Below, piece after piece: positions 1-7,393 of a stretch of DNA of 17,746 nucleotides (the stretch's first letter is position 1; each line of letters begins with the position of its first letter). Source of the DNA: Roseburia sp. GTDB lineage: Bacteria > Bacillota > Clostridia > Lachnospirales > Lachnospiraceae. Both the position numbers and the translations under genes were made by a program. The notes beneath the pieces were generated by a model. That model was not told where the DNA came from and searched no databases. It saw only the letters and a program-made list of their open reading frames with translations. Location of the stretch: positions 1 to 17,746 of the forward strand of contig JAUUNJ010000016.1 of NCBI GenBank assembly GCA_030844625.1, in the 5' to 3' direction.

Positions 1-450
1 CAGAATATATGTATTAAAATTACTGTTCAAGAATCTTTCCCCCGGTTTATAAGAAAATTGCTGTGTAAAAAAATAGCCAATCCAATCCTCTGTTGTATAT
101 CTGTCCGGATCATCTCCAAAAAACAGAGGTGATTCCAGTCCTGTTGTCATTGTCAAAAGATTTCTTACTGTCAATTCCATCAAATTAGTACTTGGATTTT
201 CGGGCAGATATTCCCTGAAGCTGTCACATATTTTTTCATCCAGACTGAGCAGTCCTTCGTCCATTGCAATTCCCACTGCCACAGATACAAAACTTTTACT
301 GACAGACCATGTATTCAGTCTGGTCTTCTGATTCAGCCTTCCCCAGTCCAAAATGGTTTTACCATGCTGGCGCACCTGAACATAATTCAGAACAACTCCC
401 TCTCTTTTTATTTTTTCTAAAAATGCATCAAAAACATGATTAATATCCAT
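1..450 (-). CDS. Serine hydrolase, beta-lactamase (class C-like) fold, 3' end cut off by the window edge
   Basis: The first 150 residues are visible. The family contains class C beta-lactamases, D-Ala-D-Ala carboxypeptidases and esterases that act through a Ser/Lys pair. The SxxK motif is clear (Ser49-Val-Ser-Lys52, in the context WSVSKSF), followed by the usual helix and the 'LTVRNLLTMTTGL' segment at 93-105. At the position of the second motif (normally Tyr-x-Asn or Tyr-Asn-Ser) the sequence is F140-L-N-S-N144, so the catalytic Tyr seems to be replaced. No signal peptide is visible, so the protein is probably cytoplasmic. Start ATG at 448-450 is preceded by GGAG about 9 nt upstream. A terminator (475-499) separates it from murA upstream, so it is probably transcribed apart. 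The substrate cannot be told; calling it an antibiotic resistance gene would be unjustified. Confidence 0.8.
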   Translation of the reverse strand, partial: MDINHVFDAFLEKIKREGVVLNYVQVRQHGKTILDWGRLNQKTRLNTWSVSKSFVSVAVGIAMDEGLLSLDEKICDSFREYLPENPSTNLMELTVRNLLTMTTGLESPLFFGDDPDRYTTEDWIGYFFTQQFSYKPGERFLNSNFNTYIL

Positions 451-474
451 AAATAATCTCCATCACATAATATT

Positions 475-499
475 AAAACCGGGCTTAGATAAGCCCGGC
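475..499 (-). terminator. Rho-independent terminator of murA
   Basis: A perfect GC-rich hairpin (CCGGGCTT, 4-nt loop, AAGCCCGG, at 479-498) is followed on the minus strand by TTTTAAT. It starts about 11 nt after the murA stop codon, so it is placed to end murA transcripts before the serine hydrolase gene. Confidence 0.88.
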
Positions 500-509
500 T
501 ATTATGGTT

Positions 510-1802
510 CTAACTTACTTTTAATTTAAATTTTCTTTCATCTTTTTCTGAGTCAACTTTTGCAATCACCGCTCCGAGCCCTGCCAGCTTTTCTTCAAAT
601 CTTTCATAACCACGCTGAATATAAACAATATCATCCACTGTGGTAAATCCATTAGCAGCAAGCCCTGCAATAACCAGTGCTGCTCCCGCTCTCAAATCCG
701 GAGCTGAAACCTGAGCACCTGTAAGACCTCCCACACCTGAAATAAATGCCGCATTACCTTCCACGTTAATTATAGCACCCATTCTGTTTAATTCATCGAC
801 ATATTTGAATCTGTTCTCAAAAATGCTTTCAATAACTGTGCTGTTTCCATTCGCCATTGTGAGTACCACTGCCATCTGCGGCTGCATATCTGTAGGAAAT
901 CCAGGATATGGAAGTGTTTTTATTCTTGCACTTCTGATAAAATCTCCAGCCTTTACTCTCACAGCATCATCATATTCTATCACTGTACAGCCCATTTCAA
1001 TTAATTTAGCTGAAATACATTCAAGATGCTTTGGGATAACATTTTTAACTAATATTTCTCCTCCGGTAGCTGCTGCAGCACACATAAATGTCCCTGCCTC
1101 AATCTGATCCGGTATTGTGGAATAAACAGTTCCGTGTAATTTTGGAACACCCACAATTCTAATCTTGTCAGTACCTGCACCTCTGATATTGGCACCCATG
1201 CTGTTAAGCATATTTGCCACGTCAACTACATGCGGCTCCTTTGCGGCATTCTCTATTACTGTTTTTCCTTCTGCCTTAACAGCAGCAAGCATTACATTAA
1301 TGGTTGCCCCTACAGATGAAACATCAAAGAAAATGTGATTTCCCATCAAGCGGTCTGTCTGAGCATTCACCATGCCGTGATCTGTTATAACATCCACGCC
1401 CAATGCCCTGAAACCTTTCAGATGCTGGTCAATTGGTCTGCTTCCTATGTCACATCCCCCCGGAAGTGCCACTTCCGCTTTGTTGAATTTCCCAAGTAAT
1501 GCCCCTATTAAATAATAAGAAGCTCTTATTTTTCTCATCTGCTCATATTCTACTACATGGGAATTTATAGTTCTTCCATTGATTGTAACACAGTGTCTGT
1601 CTACTCTCTTAACAGTAGCTCCAATGTTCGCAATGGCATTGATTAACTGGTTTGTGTCACTGACATCCGGTATATTTTCTATCGTCACGTCTTCGTCCGT
1701 CATAATTGATGCTGCAATTAATCCTAATGCCGCATTTTTAGCTCCTCCAACCTCTACTTCACCGTTAAGTGGTGTGCCGCCTTTCACTATATAACGTTCC
1801 AT
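510..1802 (-). CDS. murA: UDP-N-acetylglucosamine 1-carboxyvinyltransferase (MurA)
   Basis: Transfers enolpyruvate from PEP to UDP-GlcNAc, the first committed step of peptidoglycan precursor synthesis in the cytoplasm. The 430-residue length is normal. Landmarks fit the family closely: Lys22-Asn23 in GGAKNAAL, the PEP-binding and fosfomycin-target Cys117 in PGGCDIGSRPID, catalytic Asp305 in FPTDMQPQM, Arg371 in DLRAG and Arg397 in IQRGYERF. Cys rather than Asp at 117 predicts fosfomycin sensitivity at the target level. The start is set by AGAGGTG a few bases upstream of ATG 1802. It has its own upstream promoter (about 1895-1922) and a strong terminator after the stop, so it is likely a one-gene unit. 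Firmicutes often carry two paralogues (MurA/MurZ); which one this is cannot be decided here. Confidence 0.96.
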   Translation of the reverse strand: MERYIVKGGTPLNGEVEVGGAKNAALGLIAASIMTDEDVTIENIPDVSDTNQLINAIANIGATVKRVDRHCVTINGRTINSHVVEYEQMRKIRASYYLIGALLGKFNKAEVALPGGCDIGSRPIDQHLKGFRALGVDVITDHGMVNAQTDRLMGNHIFFDVSSVGATINVMLAAVKAEGKTVIENAAKEPHVVDVANMLNSMGANIRGAGTDKIRIVGVPKLHGTVYSTIPDQIEAGTFMCAAAATGGEILVKNVIPKHLECISAKLIEMGCTVIEYDDAVRVKAGDFIRSARIKTLPYPGFPTDMQPQMAVVLTMANGNSTVIESIFENRFKYVDELNRMGAIINVEGNAAFISGVGGLTGAQVSAPDLRAGAALVIAGLAANGFTTVDDIVYIQRGYERFEEKLAGLGAVIAKVDSEKDERKFKLKVS

Positions 1803-1894
1803 TATTCACCTCTGGTATCTATGTAAATTTAGTATATATCTGATTATTATAATTGTTCATTACATTTGCATCATATTTGTGCATACTTTTATAC

Positions 1895-1922
1895 ATTATA
1901 ACACAATATCTTCCTTTGTAAA
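1895..1922 (-). promoter_or_regulatory. Predicted sigma-A promoter of murA
   Basis: On the minus strand TTTACA (-35, 1917-1922) and TATAAT (-10, 1895-1900) are 16 bp apart, and the -10 is preceded by TGT, giving an extended -10 (TGTTATAAT). Transcription would start near 1888, leaving an untranslated leader of about 85 nt before the murA ATG. Predicted from consensus match only. Confidence 0.65.
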
Positions 1923-1988
1923 CCTAAGAAAAGTACAATCTATATTAATATTTTATGAGTAATATAAAAAGATGTTACTTTTCTCAGG
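1923..1988 (-). repeat. Imperfect inverted repeat between the M23 peptidase gene and murA
   Basis: CCTAAGAAAAGTA (1923-1935) pairs with TACTTTTCTCAGG (1976-1988). In a minus-strand transcript this makes a 13-bp stem with one G-U pair and a loop of about 40 nt rich in A and T. It lies immediately upstream of the murA -35 box and just after the peptidase stop codon. It could be a weak transcript end, a protein site or chance in AT-rich DNA. There is no clear T-run. Confidence 0.3.
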
Positions 1989-2002
1989 CATTAATTGTAT
2001 AT

Positions 2003-2626
2003 TTATTTTCCCTTCAAAAAGTTAAGAGGATTAACTTTTTTCCCGTTATTTATCACCTCAAAATGCAGATGGGGTCCTGTACTGTCGCCGGTTGAACCGC
2101 TTAATCCCAAAACCTGTTTTTGCTTTACATATTCCCCTGAGGAGACATTAAGCCGGGACAAATGAGCGTATCTGGTTTCCAATCCATTTCCATGACTTAC
2201 CAGAACATTATATCCATAACTTTCACTATAATATGCCCTTTCTACAATGCCTTCTGCTGCAGCCACAACCTTTGTACCTGTATTTACTGCCCAGTCATGC
2301 CCCAGATGCATGGAATTCCTCGAAACTTTATCTCCAAAACCGGATGTGGTGATTCCGCCCTTTACCGGCATGACAAAAGAAATTGCCGATGATGCTCCCT
2401 TCACTTGTTGTTCCTGCTTAACAACCGCTTCTTTTGCTTGTTCATCGGCAATTCTCTGTTTGTAATTTGCATATTCTTCCAAATATATAATGTTTCTCTT
2501 TTCAATATTTTTACCTACAACAAAATTATATGCATATATTTCCATTGCAAGCTGGGAAAATATAATCATAATCATCATTAGTATCATAAACATAATGGAA
2601 ATCACAAAAATTTTTTTGTGCCCCAT
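2003..2626 (-). CDS. Membrane-anchored M23 (LytM-type) metallopeptidase
   Basis: Predicted cell wall endopeptidase cutting peptide cross-links, or a LytM-domain regulator of other hydrolases. Residues 6-28 form an N-terminal membrane anchor. Residues 45-76 are charged and probably helical (coiled-coil stalk). The M23 domain spans about 85-205. All zinc and catalytic residues are in place: His107 and Asp111 (HLGHD), His155 (YAHLS) and His186/His188 (PHLHFE), so it should be active. The ATG lies 13 nt after the upstream kinase stop codon with no convincing Shine-Dalgarno, suggesting translational coupling. The last codons coincide with an A/T inverted repeat at 2016-2040. It is the last gene of the run that includes dinB and the kinase. 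The combination N-TM, coiled coil, LytM resembles envelope hydrolases of spore formers, but the sequence does not prove a sporulation role. Confidence 0.88.
   Translation of the reverse strand: MGHKKIFVISIMFMILMMIMIIFSQLAMEIYAYNFVVGKNIEKRNIIYLEEYANYKQRIADEQAKEAVVKQEQQVKGASSAISFVMPVKGGITTSGFGDKVSRNSMHLGHDWAVNTGTKVVAAAEGIVERAYYSESYGYNVLVSHGNGLETRYAHLSRLNVSSGEYVKQKQVLGLSGSTGDSTGPHLHFEVINNGKKVNPLNFLKGK
2016..2040 (-). terminator. Weak hairpin overlapping the 3' end of the M23 gene
   Basis: AAAAAGTTAA and TTAACTTTTT form a 10-bp perfect inverted repeat with a 5-nt loop. In the minus-strand transcript the stem ends in U5. The stem is A/U-rich and lies inside the last codons of the peptidase gene, so it would be an inefficient terminator or mRNA 3'-end structure. 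Confidence 0.35.
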
Positions 2627-2639
2627 CAGATGATTGATT

Positions 2640-3152
2640 CTAATTATTGTTATGCTCCTCCAATTTCCTGATTATTTTTTGAACTGTTCTTTCAATTGTG
2701 CAATGATGTTCATCTACTACGATATCCGCATATTTTTCATATAACGGTATTCTTTCATTATAAATATCCTTTAATGTCTGCCCGTCACGCAGAACAACTC
2801 CACGCTTTTTTAAATTTCCCAGTCTTCTTGTAAGGGCAGGCAGTTCTAATTTTAAATAGATTACTGTTGCAATTTCCGATAAATGTTCCATTGCCTCTTT
2901 TCCATAAACCACGCTGCCTCCTGTAGCAATTACTGCCTTATGGGGATTCAGAGATTTGTTAACATCATTTTCCACTTTCACAAATCCATCAACCCCCCGT
3001 TCTGCGATAATTTCCTTTAAAAGCTTTCCGTAACGTTCCTGAATCACCAAATCTGCATCCACAAACTGATATCCCAAAATCTTGGCAAGTATAACCCCCA
3101 CAGTACTCTTACCCACGCCGGGCATTCCAATTAAAACAATATTATTCTTCAT
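2640..3152 (-). CDS. aroK: Shikimate kinase family protein, shikimate-binding site altered
   Basis: P-loop kinase of the shikimate kinase fold, 170 residues (normal length). Against the well-studied Mycobacterium tuberculosis enzyme the register is nearly identical. Seen here: Walker A GMPGVGKST (9-17), Asp32 and Asp34 (FVDADL), and Arg117 in the lid. An Arg corresponding to the shikimate-binding Arg136 is present at 134 (NERIPLYE). Two changes stand out. The strictly conserved Arg58 of the FRxxE motif, which contacts the shikimate carboxylate, is Val58 (F57-V-K-V-E61), and the GGG motif at 78-80 is GGS. The ATP side is intact while the acid-binding side is weakened, so it may be a low-activity shikimate kinase or act on another small alcohol. 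No other aromatic pathway gene is nearby; the gene overlaps dinB by 11 nt and precedes the M23 gene by 13 nt. Confidence 0.8.
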   Translation of the reverse strand: MKNNIVLIGMPGVGKSTVGVILAKILGYQFVDADLVIQERYGKLLKEIIAERGVDGFVKVENDVNKSLNPHKAVIATGGSVVYGKEAMEHLSEIATVIYLKLELPALTRRLGNLKKRGVVLRDGQTLKDIYNERIPLYEKYADIVVDEHHCTIERTVQKIIRKLEEHNNN

Positions 3153-4470
3153 AGTATACTCCTTCTTCAGTCCTTTTTATTTCTTTCTTCGCTGCTGTCT
3201 GTTCACTCTTCACTCTTCGTTCTTCATTGTTCAAAAGGCTTGCTCTTAATACAGAGCCCTCTCCATACTTCTCCTTTATGGCATCCAATGCCTTATCCAA
3301 TTTTTTTATTTTTTCTCTTGATGGTGTTTGTATTACCTTTCCATTATTCCCATCTTTCTCCAAATTCAAACTTCCTGTGAACATATCCATTATGGACATC
3401 TGCTCCGGTTCACTGTCATCTACCAGATTTGCAGTTCGCACGCCCAATAACCTTATAGGCTTTCCATTCCACAAATCTGAAAACAGCTCTTTTGACAATT
3501 TATAGATCTCTGTTCCGGAATCTGTAGGCTTATCTATCGTTGTCTGTTTTGACACTTTTGTAAAATCATTGTATTTAACTTCAACTGCAATGGTTTTTGC
3601 CATCTGCGCACCGCTTCTAAGCCGCCCTCCAACCTTTTCGGAAAGTCTGAGCAGTACTTTACTGATTTCCTCAATCTTTTCAAAGTCATAAGGAAGCGTT
3701 ACGGAATTTCCAACTCCCTTTACCTCTTCCTTTGTAATATTTACCACACTTTCATCAATGCCATTGGCATATTCCCATAGAATACGTCCATGACTTTTCA
3801 TATGAGATTCCAGTATGTTAACAGGACTTGCCGCCAGTTGTCCAATATTAAATATCCCCAGCTTATGCAACGTGTCTACACTTGATTTTCCTGCCATAAA
3901 CAGCTCTTCCACTGGAAGATGCCACATCTTGGCTTTTATTTCGCTTCTATACAGAGTATGTACTTTGTCCGGCTTCGTAAAATCTGATGCCATTTTTGCA
4001 AGAACTTTTACATCAGATATCCCGATATTGACCGTAAATCCCAACTGATTTTTTATCGTATCCTTTATTTCATAAGCAGCCTCCAGAGGAGTTTTATAGG
4101 AATTTCGTATTCCCGAAAAATCCATATAACACTCATCTATGCTTACCTGCTCGATCTCCGGCGTAAAACTGCTTAATAAGTCCATACATTTTTGGCTTTG
4201 CATTTCATAATAATCATGCTCCGGCGGTACAATCATAATGTCAGGACATTTTTGAAGAGCATTAGTAATAGGTTCTCCGGTAACAATCCCAAACTTTTTC
4301 GCCGGGACTGACTTTGCAAGAACAACTCCATGGCGGGTCTTTCTGCTTCCACCAATAACCGCCGGAATTTTTCTAATATCTATAGTACTTCCTTCGTTCA
4401 GCATTTTTACGGCAGTCCAGCTTAAATATGCCGAATTTACATCAATATGAAATATAATTTTCGAATCCAT
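3142..4470 (-). CDS. dinB: DNA polymerase IV (Y-family translesion polymerase)
   Basis: Error-prone lesion-bypass polymerase. Numbered from the upstream GTG, Asp13 sits in IIFHIDVNSAYLSW, Asp115-Glu116 in QVSIDECYMDFSG, and the helix-hairpin-helix thumb segment VEELFMAGKSSVDTLHKLG follows. The little-finger domain covers about 250-360, and EQMSIMDMF near 370 resembles a beta-clamp binding peptide. A longer frame begins at a GTG (4477-4479), but AGGCGG overlaps that codon's immediate upstream bases. The ATG at 4468-4470 lies 8 nt after AGGCGG, so I place the start there (442 residues). The C-terminal tail (about 395-445) is charged and not conserved in the family as far as I can tell. The end overlaps the kinase start by 11 nt, so the two are translated together. 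No SOS box was identified nearby. Confidence 0.93.
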   Translation of the reverse strand: MDSKIIFHIDVNSAYLSWTAVKMLNEGSTIDIRKIPAVIGGSRKTRHGVVLAKSVPAKKFGIVTGEPITNALQKCPDIMIVPPEHDYYEMQSQKCMDLLSSFTPEIEQVSIDECYMDFSGIRNSYKTPLEAAYEIKDTIKNQLGFTVNIGISDVKVLAKMASDFTKPDKVHTLYRSEIKAKMWHLPVEELFMAGKSSVDTLHKLGIFNIGQLAASPVNILESHMKSHGRILWEYANGIDESVVNITKEEVKGVGNSVTLPYDFEKIEEISKVLLRLSEKVGGRLRSGAQMAKTIAVEVKYNDFTKVSKQTTIDKPTDSGTEIYKLSKELFSDLWNGKPIRLLGVRTANLVDDSEPEQMSIMDMFTGSLNLEKDGNNGKVIQTPSREKIKKLDKALDAIKEKYGEGSVLRASLLNNEERRVKSEQTAAKKEIKRTEEGVYYEE

Positions 4471-4501
4471 ATAAGACACCGCCTAACACTGTTTTATGAT
4501 A

Positions 4502-5479
4502 TTACTCCATCTCTTCCGGATAATACATTCCCCACTCTCTTCTGATCTGCGTCATAATATCCATTACATCTTTTGTATATTCCAGATATGTGTGGGTTAA
4601 ATCATTATTAATCGCCCGCTCCATATCTTCCATTTCATACTTCAATGCCTCTTCATGGACACCTGCCTCTATTTTTTCTGTATGCCCATCCTCTGTGTAA
4701 ATGATTTTTGCCTCCCACGCTCTTGGGTATTCCATAATTTCGATATATCCCCTGTCACAGGAAACCATGCCCCTCTTGGGCTGCTTGGAGTGTAATGTAA
4801 GTGCCACAGTTGCCATCTGCTCCTCCTCATTCTGCAAAAGAATGGTTGCCTGTTCGTCCACACCTGTAGGTGCATACTTTACCTGAGACAAAACCTTTGT
4901 GGGTTTCGAATCCATAAACCATCTTACAAAAGAAATAGCATAAACGCCGATATCCAGCATGGCACCACCGGCAAGATTTTTATTAAAGAATCTGTTCTTC
5001 ATGTCATACTCTTTGTAGCTTCCAAAATTCATTGTAATCATGTTGACCTTACCCAGTTTTCCGCTATCAAGGATTTCTCTTAATTTTCTGTATATTGGCA
5101 TATGGAAAATTGTCATTGCCTCACAGAGGATTGCATTGTTTTCTTCCGCAAGTTTTATTGCCTGATCCAGTTCATCACTGTTTAATGTAATAGACTTTTC
5201 TGTCAGAAGATGTTTCCCATTCTTTAATGCTTCTCTCATAAATTCTATATGAGTATTATGAGGTGTTGTAATATAAATCACATCCACCTGAGGGTCTGAA
5301 AACATTTCATGGAAATCATCGTAAACTTTCTTTATTCCATATTTCTCCGCAAATTTTTCTGCCTTAGAATAGGTTCTGTTTCCTACTGCATAAATTTCTT
5401 TTCCTGCATTTGTAAGTGCTGTTGCCATCTCATTGGCAACCACTCCGGTTCCCAGAATTGCCCAGTTAATATTTGCCAT
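4502..5479 (-). CDS. Gfo/Idh/MocA family NAD(P)-dependent oxidoreductase
   Basis: Cytoplasmic dehydrogenase of the glucose-fructose oxidoreductase/inositol dehydrogenase family, 325 residues. The Rossmann nucleotide-binding motif is at 8-15 (ILGTGVVA). The catalytic-lysine motif is EKS (94-96) instead of the usual EKP, with Lys95 kept. The second domain carries GGAMLDIGVYAISFVRWF (171-188), with Asp176 in the place of the family's conserved Asp and Tyr180 where many members have His. The Tyr form is common in the dihydrodiol dehydrogenase-like branch. AAGGAG precedes the ATG by 8 nt and overlaps the end of the flavin reductase gene, whose stop is 5 nt away, so the two are coupled. Substrate unknown; neighbours give no pathway. 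Confidence 0.9.
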   Translation of the reverse strand: MANINWAILGTGVVANEMATALTNAGKEIYAVGNRTYSKAEKFAEKYGIKKVYDDFHEMFSDPQVDVIYITTPHNTHIEFMREALKNGKHLLTEKSITLNSDELDQAIKLAEENNAILCEAMTIFHMPIYRKLREILDSGKLGKVNMITMNFGSYKEYDMKNRFFNKNLAGGAMLDIGVYAISFVRWFMDSKPTKVLSQVKYAPTGVDEQATILLQNEEEQMATVALTLHSKQPKRGMVSCDRGYIEIMEYPRAWEAKIIYTEDGHTEKIEAGVHEEALKYEMEDMERAINNDLTHTYLEYTKDVMDIMTQIRREWGMYYPEEME

Positions 5480-5484
5480 ACGAA

Positions 5485-6087
5485 TTATCTCCTTTTCTTT
5501 TTATTTCTTTGTCTTTTCACATGTTCTTTCTTTTTAACCGAATATCCAAATTTCCCTAAATTTTGTCCAATGCTGTAATACTGCCCATGAGAATATACAA
5601 TGGGTCTGGCTTTTCCCAGATCAAATTTCCCATTTTTATCCATGTACTGTTTATCTGCATGTACACACAATACCTTTGCGAGAAACATGTCATGGCTTCC
5701 ACAAGAAATTATGTCAACCACTTCACACTCTATATTCACCGGACTTTCTTTAATCAGAGGCGCATTCACATACTTTGCTTTTTCTCTCGTCAAATGCATT
5801 TTGTCAAACTTGTCCACATCTCTTCCTGATTTTACCCCGCAATAATCTGTGGCATACACCAAATCTTTTGTTGTGAGATTAATAACAAACTCTCCTGTCT
5901 CTTTTATCATATGGTAAGAATGTCTTGACGGTCTTACGGAAATATACACCATTGCAGGGTTCGTACATACTGTGCCGGTCCATGCAATGGTCAGCACATT
6001 GTCATTCCCCTCACTATCGGCTGCAGTCACCAGCACCGACGGTAATGGATAAAGCATATTCCCCGGTTTCCATATTTCTTTGGACAT
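5485..6087 (-). CDS. Flavin reductase family (flavoredoxin-like) FMN-binding protein
   Basis: Small FMN-binding split-barrel protein of the flavin reductase/flavoredoxin family, 200 residues. Typical segments are visible: PLPSVLVTA near the N-terminus, NVLTIAWTGTVCTNPAMVYISV (family core, with the Cys often seen in flavoredoxins), RPSRHSYHMI and EFVINL. They predict flavin-dependent electron transfer or flavin reduction with NAD(P)H. A frame with an ATG 12 nt further upstream exists (6097-6099), but GGAGAG is spaced correctly for the ATG at 6085-6087, which lies 1 nt after the stop of the upstream gene, so I choose the inner start. The extreme C-terminus is very basic (KRQRNKKKRR), which is unusual and may simply reflect overlap with the ribosome binding site of the next gene. 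Substrate and partner unknown. Confidence 0.88.
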   Translation of the reverse strand: MSKEIWKPGNMLYPLPSVLVTAADSEGNDNVLTIAWTGTVCTNPAMVYISVRPSRHSYHMIKETGEFVINLTTKDLVYATDYCGVKSGRDVDKFDKMHLTREKAKYVNAPLIKESPVNIECEVVDIISCGSHDMFLAKVLCVHADKQYMDKNGKFDLGKARPIVYSHGQYYSIGQNLGKFGYSVKKKEHVKRQRNKKKRR

Positions 6088-6088
6088 A

Positions 6089-7240
6089 TTACTCTCCATC
6101 CTTTTTGTTTTTATTTGTAACTTTTATATTTGTAAGCACAATGTCATCCCCATTCAACGTATAGGTAAGTTTCATTGTGGACTTACAGGTTCCTGATAAA
6201 TGATACACATAACTTGTATACAGTGCAGTGTCCGTGGAAGAAACATATTCATAACTATATGAATATGTGATTTCATAAGTTTTCTTGCCCGGATTGTACT
6301 TTATATCAGAAGACTTCAGTTTACTCATCTTCATTTCAATTACTTTATAGCTGTCTATATTTTTTCTGTCCGGCCAATATACAATTTCCTGTGAGTCACT
6401 GACTGCCTGTTCCACCCTGGCAATCAGTTTCTTATTATTATCAAAACAGGAAAGCAGCTTCTTATAGGAAGGCTTGCGATCTCTTACTGCCTTGTAAAAC
6501 TGCTCTATTACATTTTCCCCACTTTCCGAAACTAACTTTGTGTACTTATCATTGGCAATATAATCTTCTCCTGTCAAATCAATTTTAGTATCATTTTTTG
6601 TCATGTTGGCATTTTGGATTACCGCGTAGTATTGATTTGTTGCCGCAATCTTATACTGTCCCTTTAAAATCCCCTTTATACTATATACCAAATTTCCTTT
6701 TTCATCAGATGATATATCAGCAGATTTGTCTGTTATTTCTGTTCCATTCAGTTCCAGCTTATTATTCTTTGGCAGAACAACTGAAAAATTTTTCACCATC
6801 ATATCATCCATATTTATATAATAATCCGGAATAATCTGAAATCCATTTCTTTTTTCCGTAAATTTGACAACAAAATCCTGACTCTCTTTTGTTTCATTAT
6901 CTGTACATCGGATTGTAACCTGTTTCATACCATCCTTTTTTTCTGTCTCCTGTATATCATAGGAATCAATCACCATATTTTCTCTTATTTTTTTTATTTC
7001 TGCTGTGTACATACTTTTATCAATATAACTGCCATCCTCTATTTTAAGGCAACTGTACATTTTATCATAGTCCTGCTGTACAAAGGCTCTGAAATAAGCT
7101 ACTGCCTGCTCTGCCGGGTCTGACTCATGCTGTACAAATGCAATCAGCGATCCTGCTGCCATACACACAGCAATAAATAATAATATTCCAAACAATGTAA
7201 AAATTCTGCTTTTGATAATTTTTCTGATTTTGTCTTTCAT
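6089..7240 (-). CDS. Membrane-anchored TcaA/YvbJ-like protein with NTF2-like domain
   Basis: No catalytic motif is visible. With the start at the ATG 7238-7240 (AGGAG about 6 nt upstream; a longer 15-codon extension lacks a good site) the protein has 383 residues. Residues 12-35 form one membrane segment with a basic Lys/Arg-rich side inside, so most of the protein is extracellular. Residues about 43-140 resemble the NTF2-like domain found after the membrane anchor in TcaA/YvbJ-type envelope proteins (AVAYFRAFVQQDYDKMY start, VTIRCTDN beta strands). A second unit (about 150-230) starts NFSVVLPKNNKLELNGTEI and resembles the beta-rich TcaA repeat. A further NTF2-like unit may lie at about 245-375. 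The N-terminal zinc ribbon seen in many TcaA proteins is missing. It is the first gene of the minus-strand run; its envelope location matches the M23 peptidase at the far end. The assignment rests on architecture, not on a search. Confidence 0.6.
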   Translation of the reverse strand: MKDKIRKIIKSRIFTLFGILLFIAVCMAAGSLIAFVQHESDPAEQAVAYFRAFVQQDYDKMYSCLKIEDGSYIDKSMYTAEIKKIRENMVIDSYDIQETEKKDGMKQVTIRCTDNETKESQDFVVKFTEKRNGFQIIPDYYINMDDMMVKNFSVVLPKNNKLELNGTEITDKSADISSDEKGNLVYSIKGILKGQYKIAATNQYYAVIQNANMTKNDTKIDLTGEDYIANDKYTKLVSESGENVIEQFYKAVRDRKPSYKKLLSCFDNNKKLIARVEQAVSDSQEIVYWPDRKNIDSYKVIEMKMSKLKSSDIKYNPGKKTYEITYSYSYEYVSSTDTALYTSYVYHLSGTCKSTMKLTYTLNGDDIVLTNIKVTNKNKKDGE

Positions 7241-7342
7241 AATAGCTCCTGTCTGTTTCACCGTCAAAATCACTCTATACCACACATCAATTATGTATAT
7301 CCTATGACTGATAATCTAATAGTTAAATGTTACCTATTATCC

Positions 7343-7371
7343 TTGATTTTTGCAAGACTTTTATGTATCAT
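7343..7371 (+). promoter_or_regulatory. Predicted promoter of the sigma-like gene
   Basis: TTGATT (7343-7348) and TATCAT (7366-7371) are separated by 17 bp on the plus strand, which would start transcription close to 7378, only about 15 nt before the ATG. The segment also faces the start of the divergent TcaA-like operon, so the two promoters must lie within about 150 bp of each other. Confidence 0.45.
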
Positions 7372-7393
7372 TTATCAATGAGGTGACGCAAAT

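Noticed and set aside
805..1107. Open frame on the plus strand across murA
   Set aside because: It lies entirely antisense to a clear MurA with all catalytic residues; it has no ribosome site and no family resemblance.
4471..4479. GTG start for dinB three codons upstream
   Set aside because: AGGCGG is too close to the GTG but correctly spaced for the ATG at 4470, which also begins at the family's usual N-terminus.
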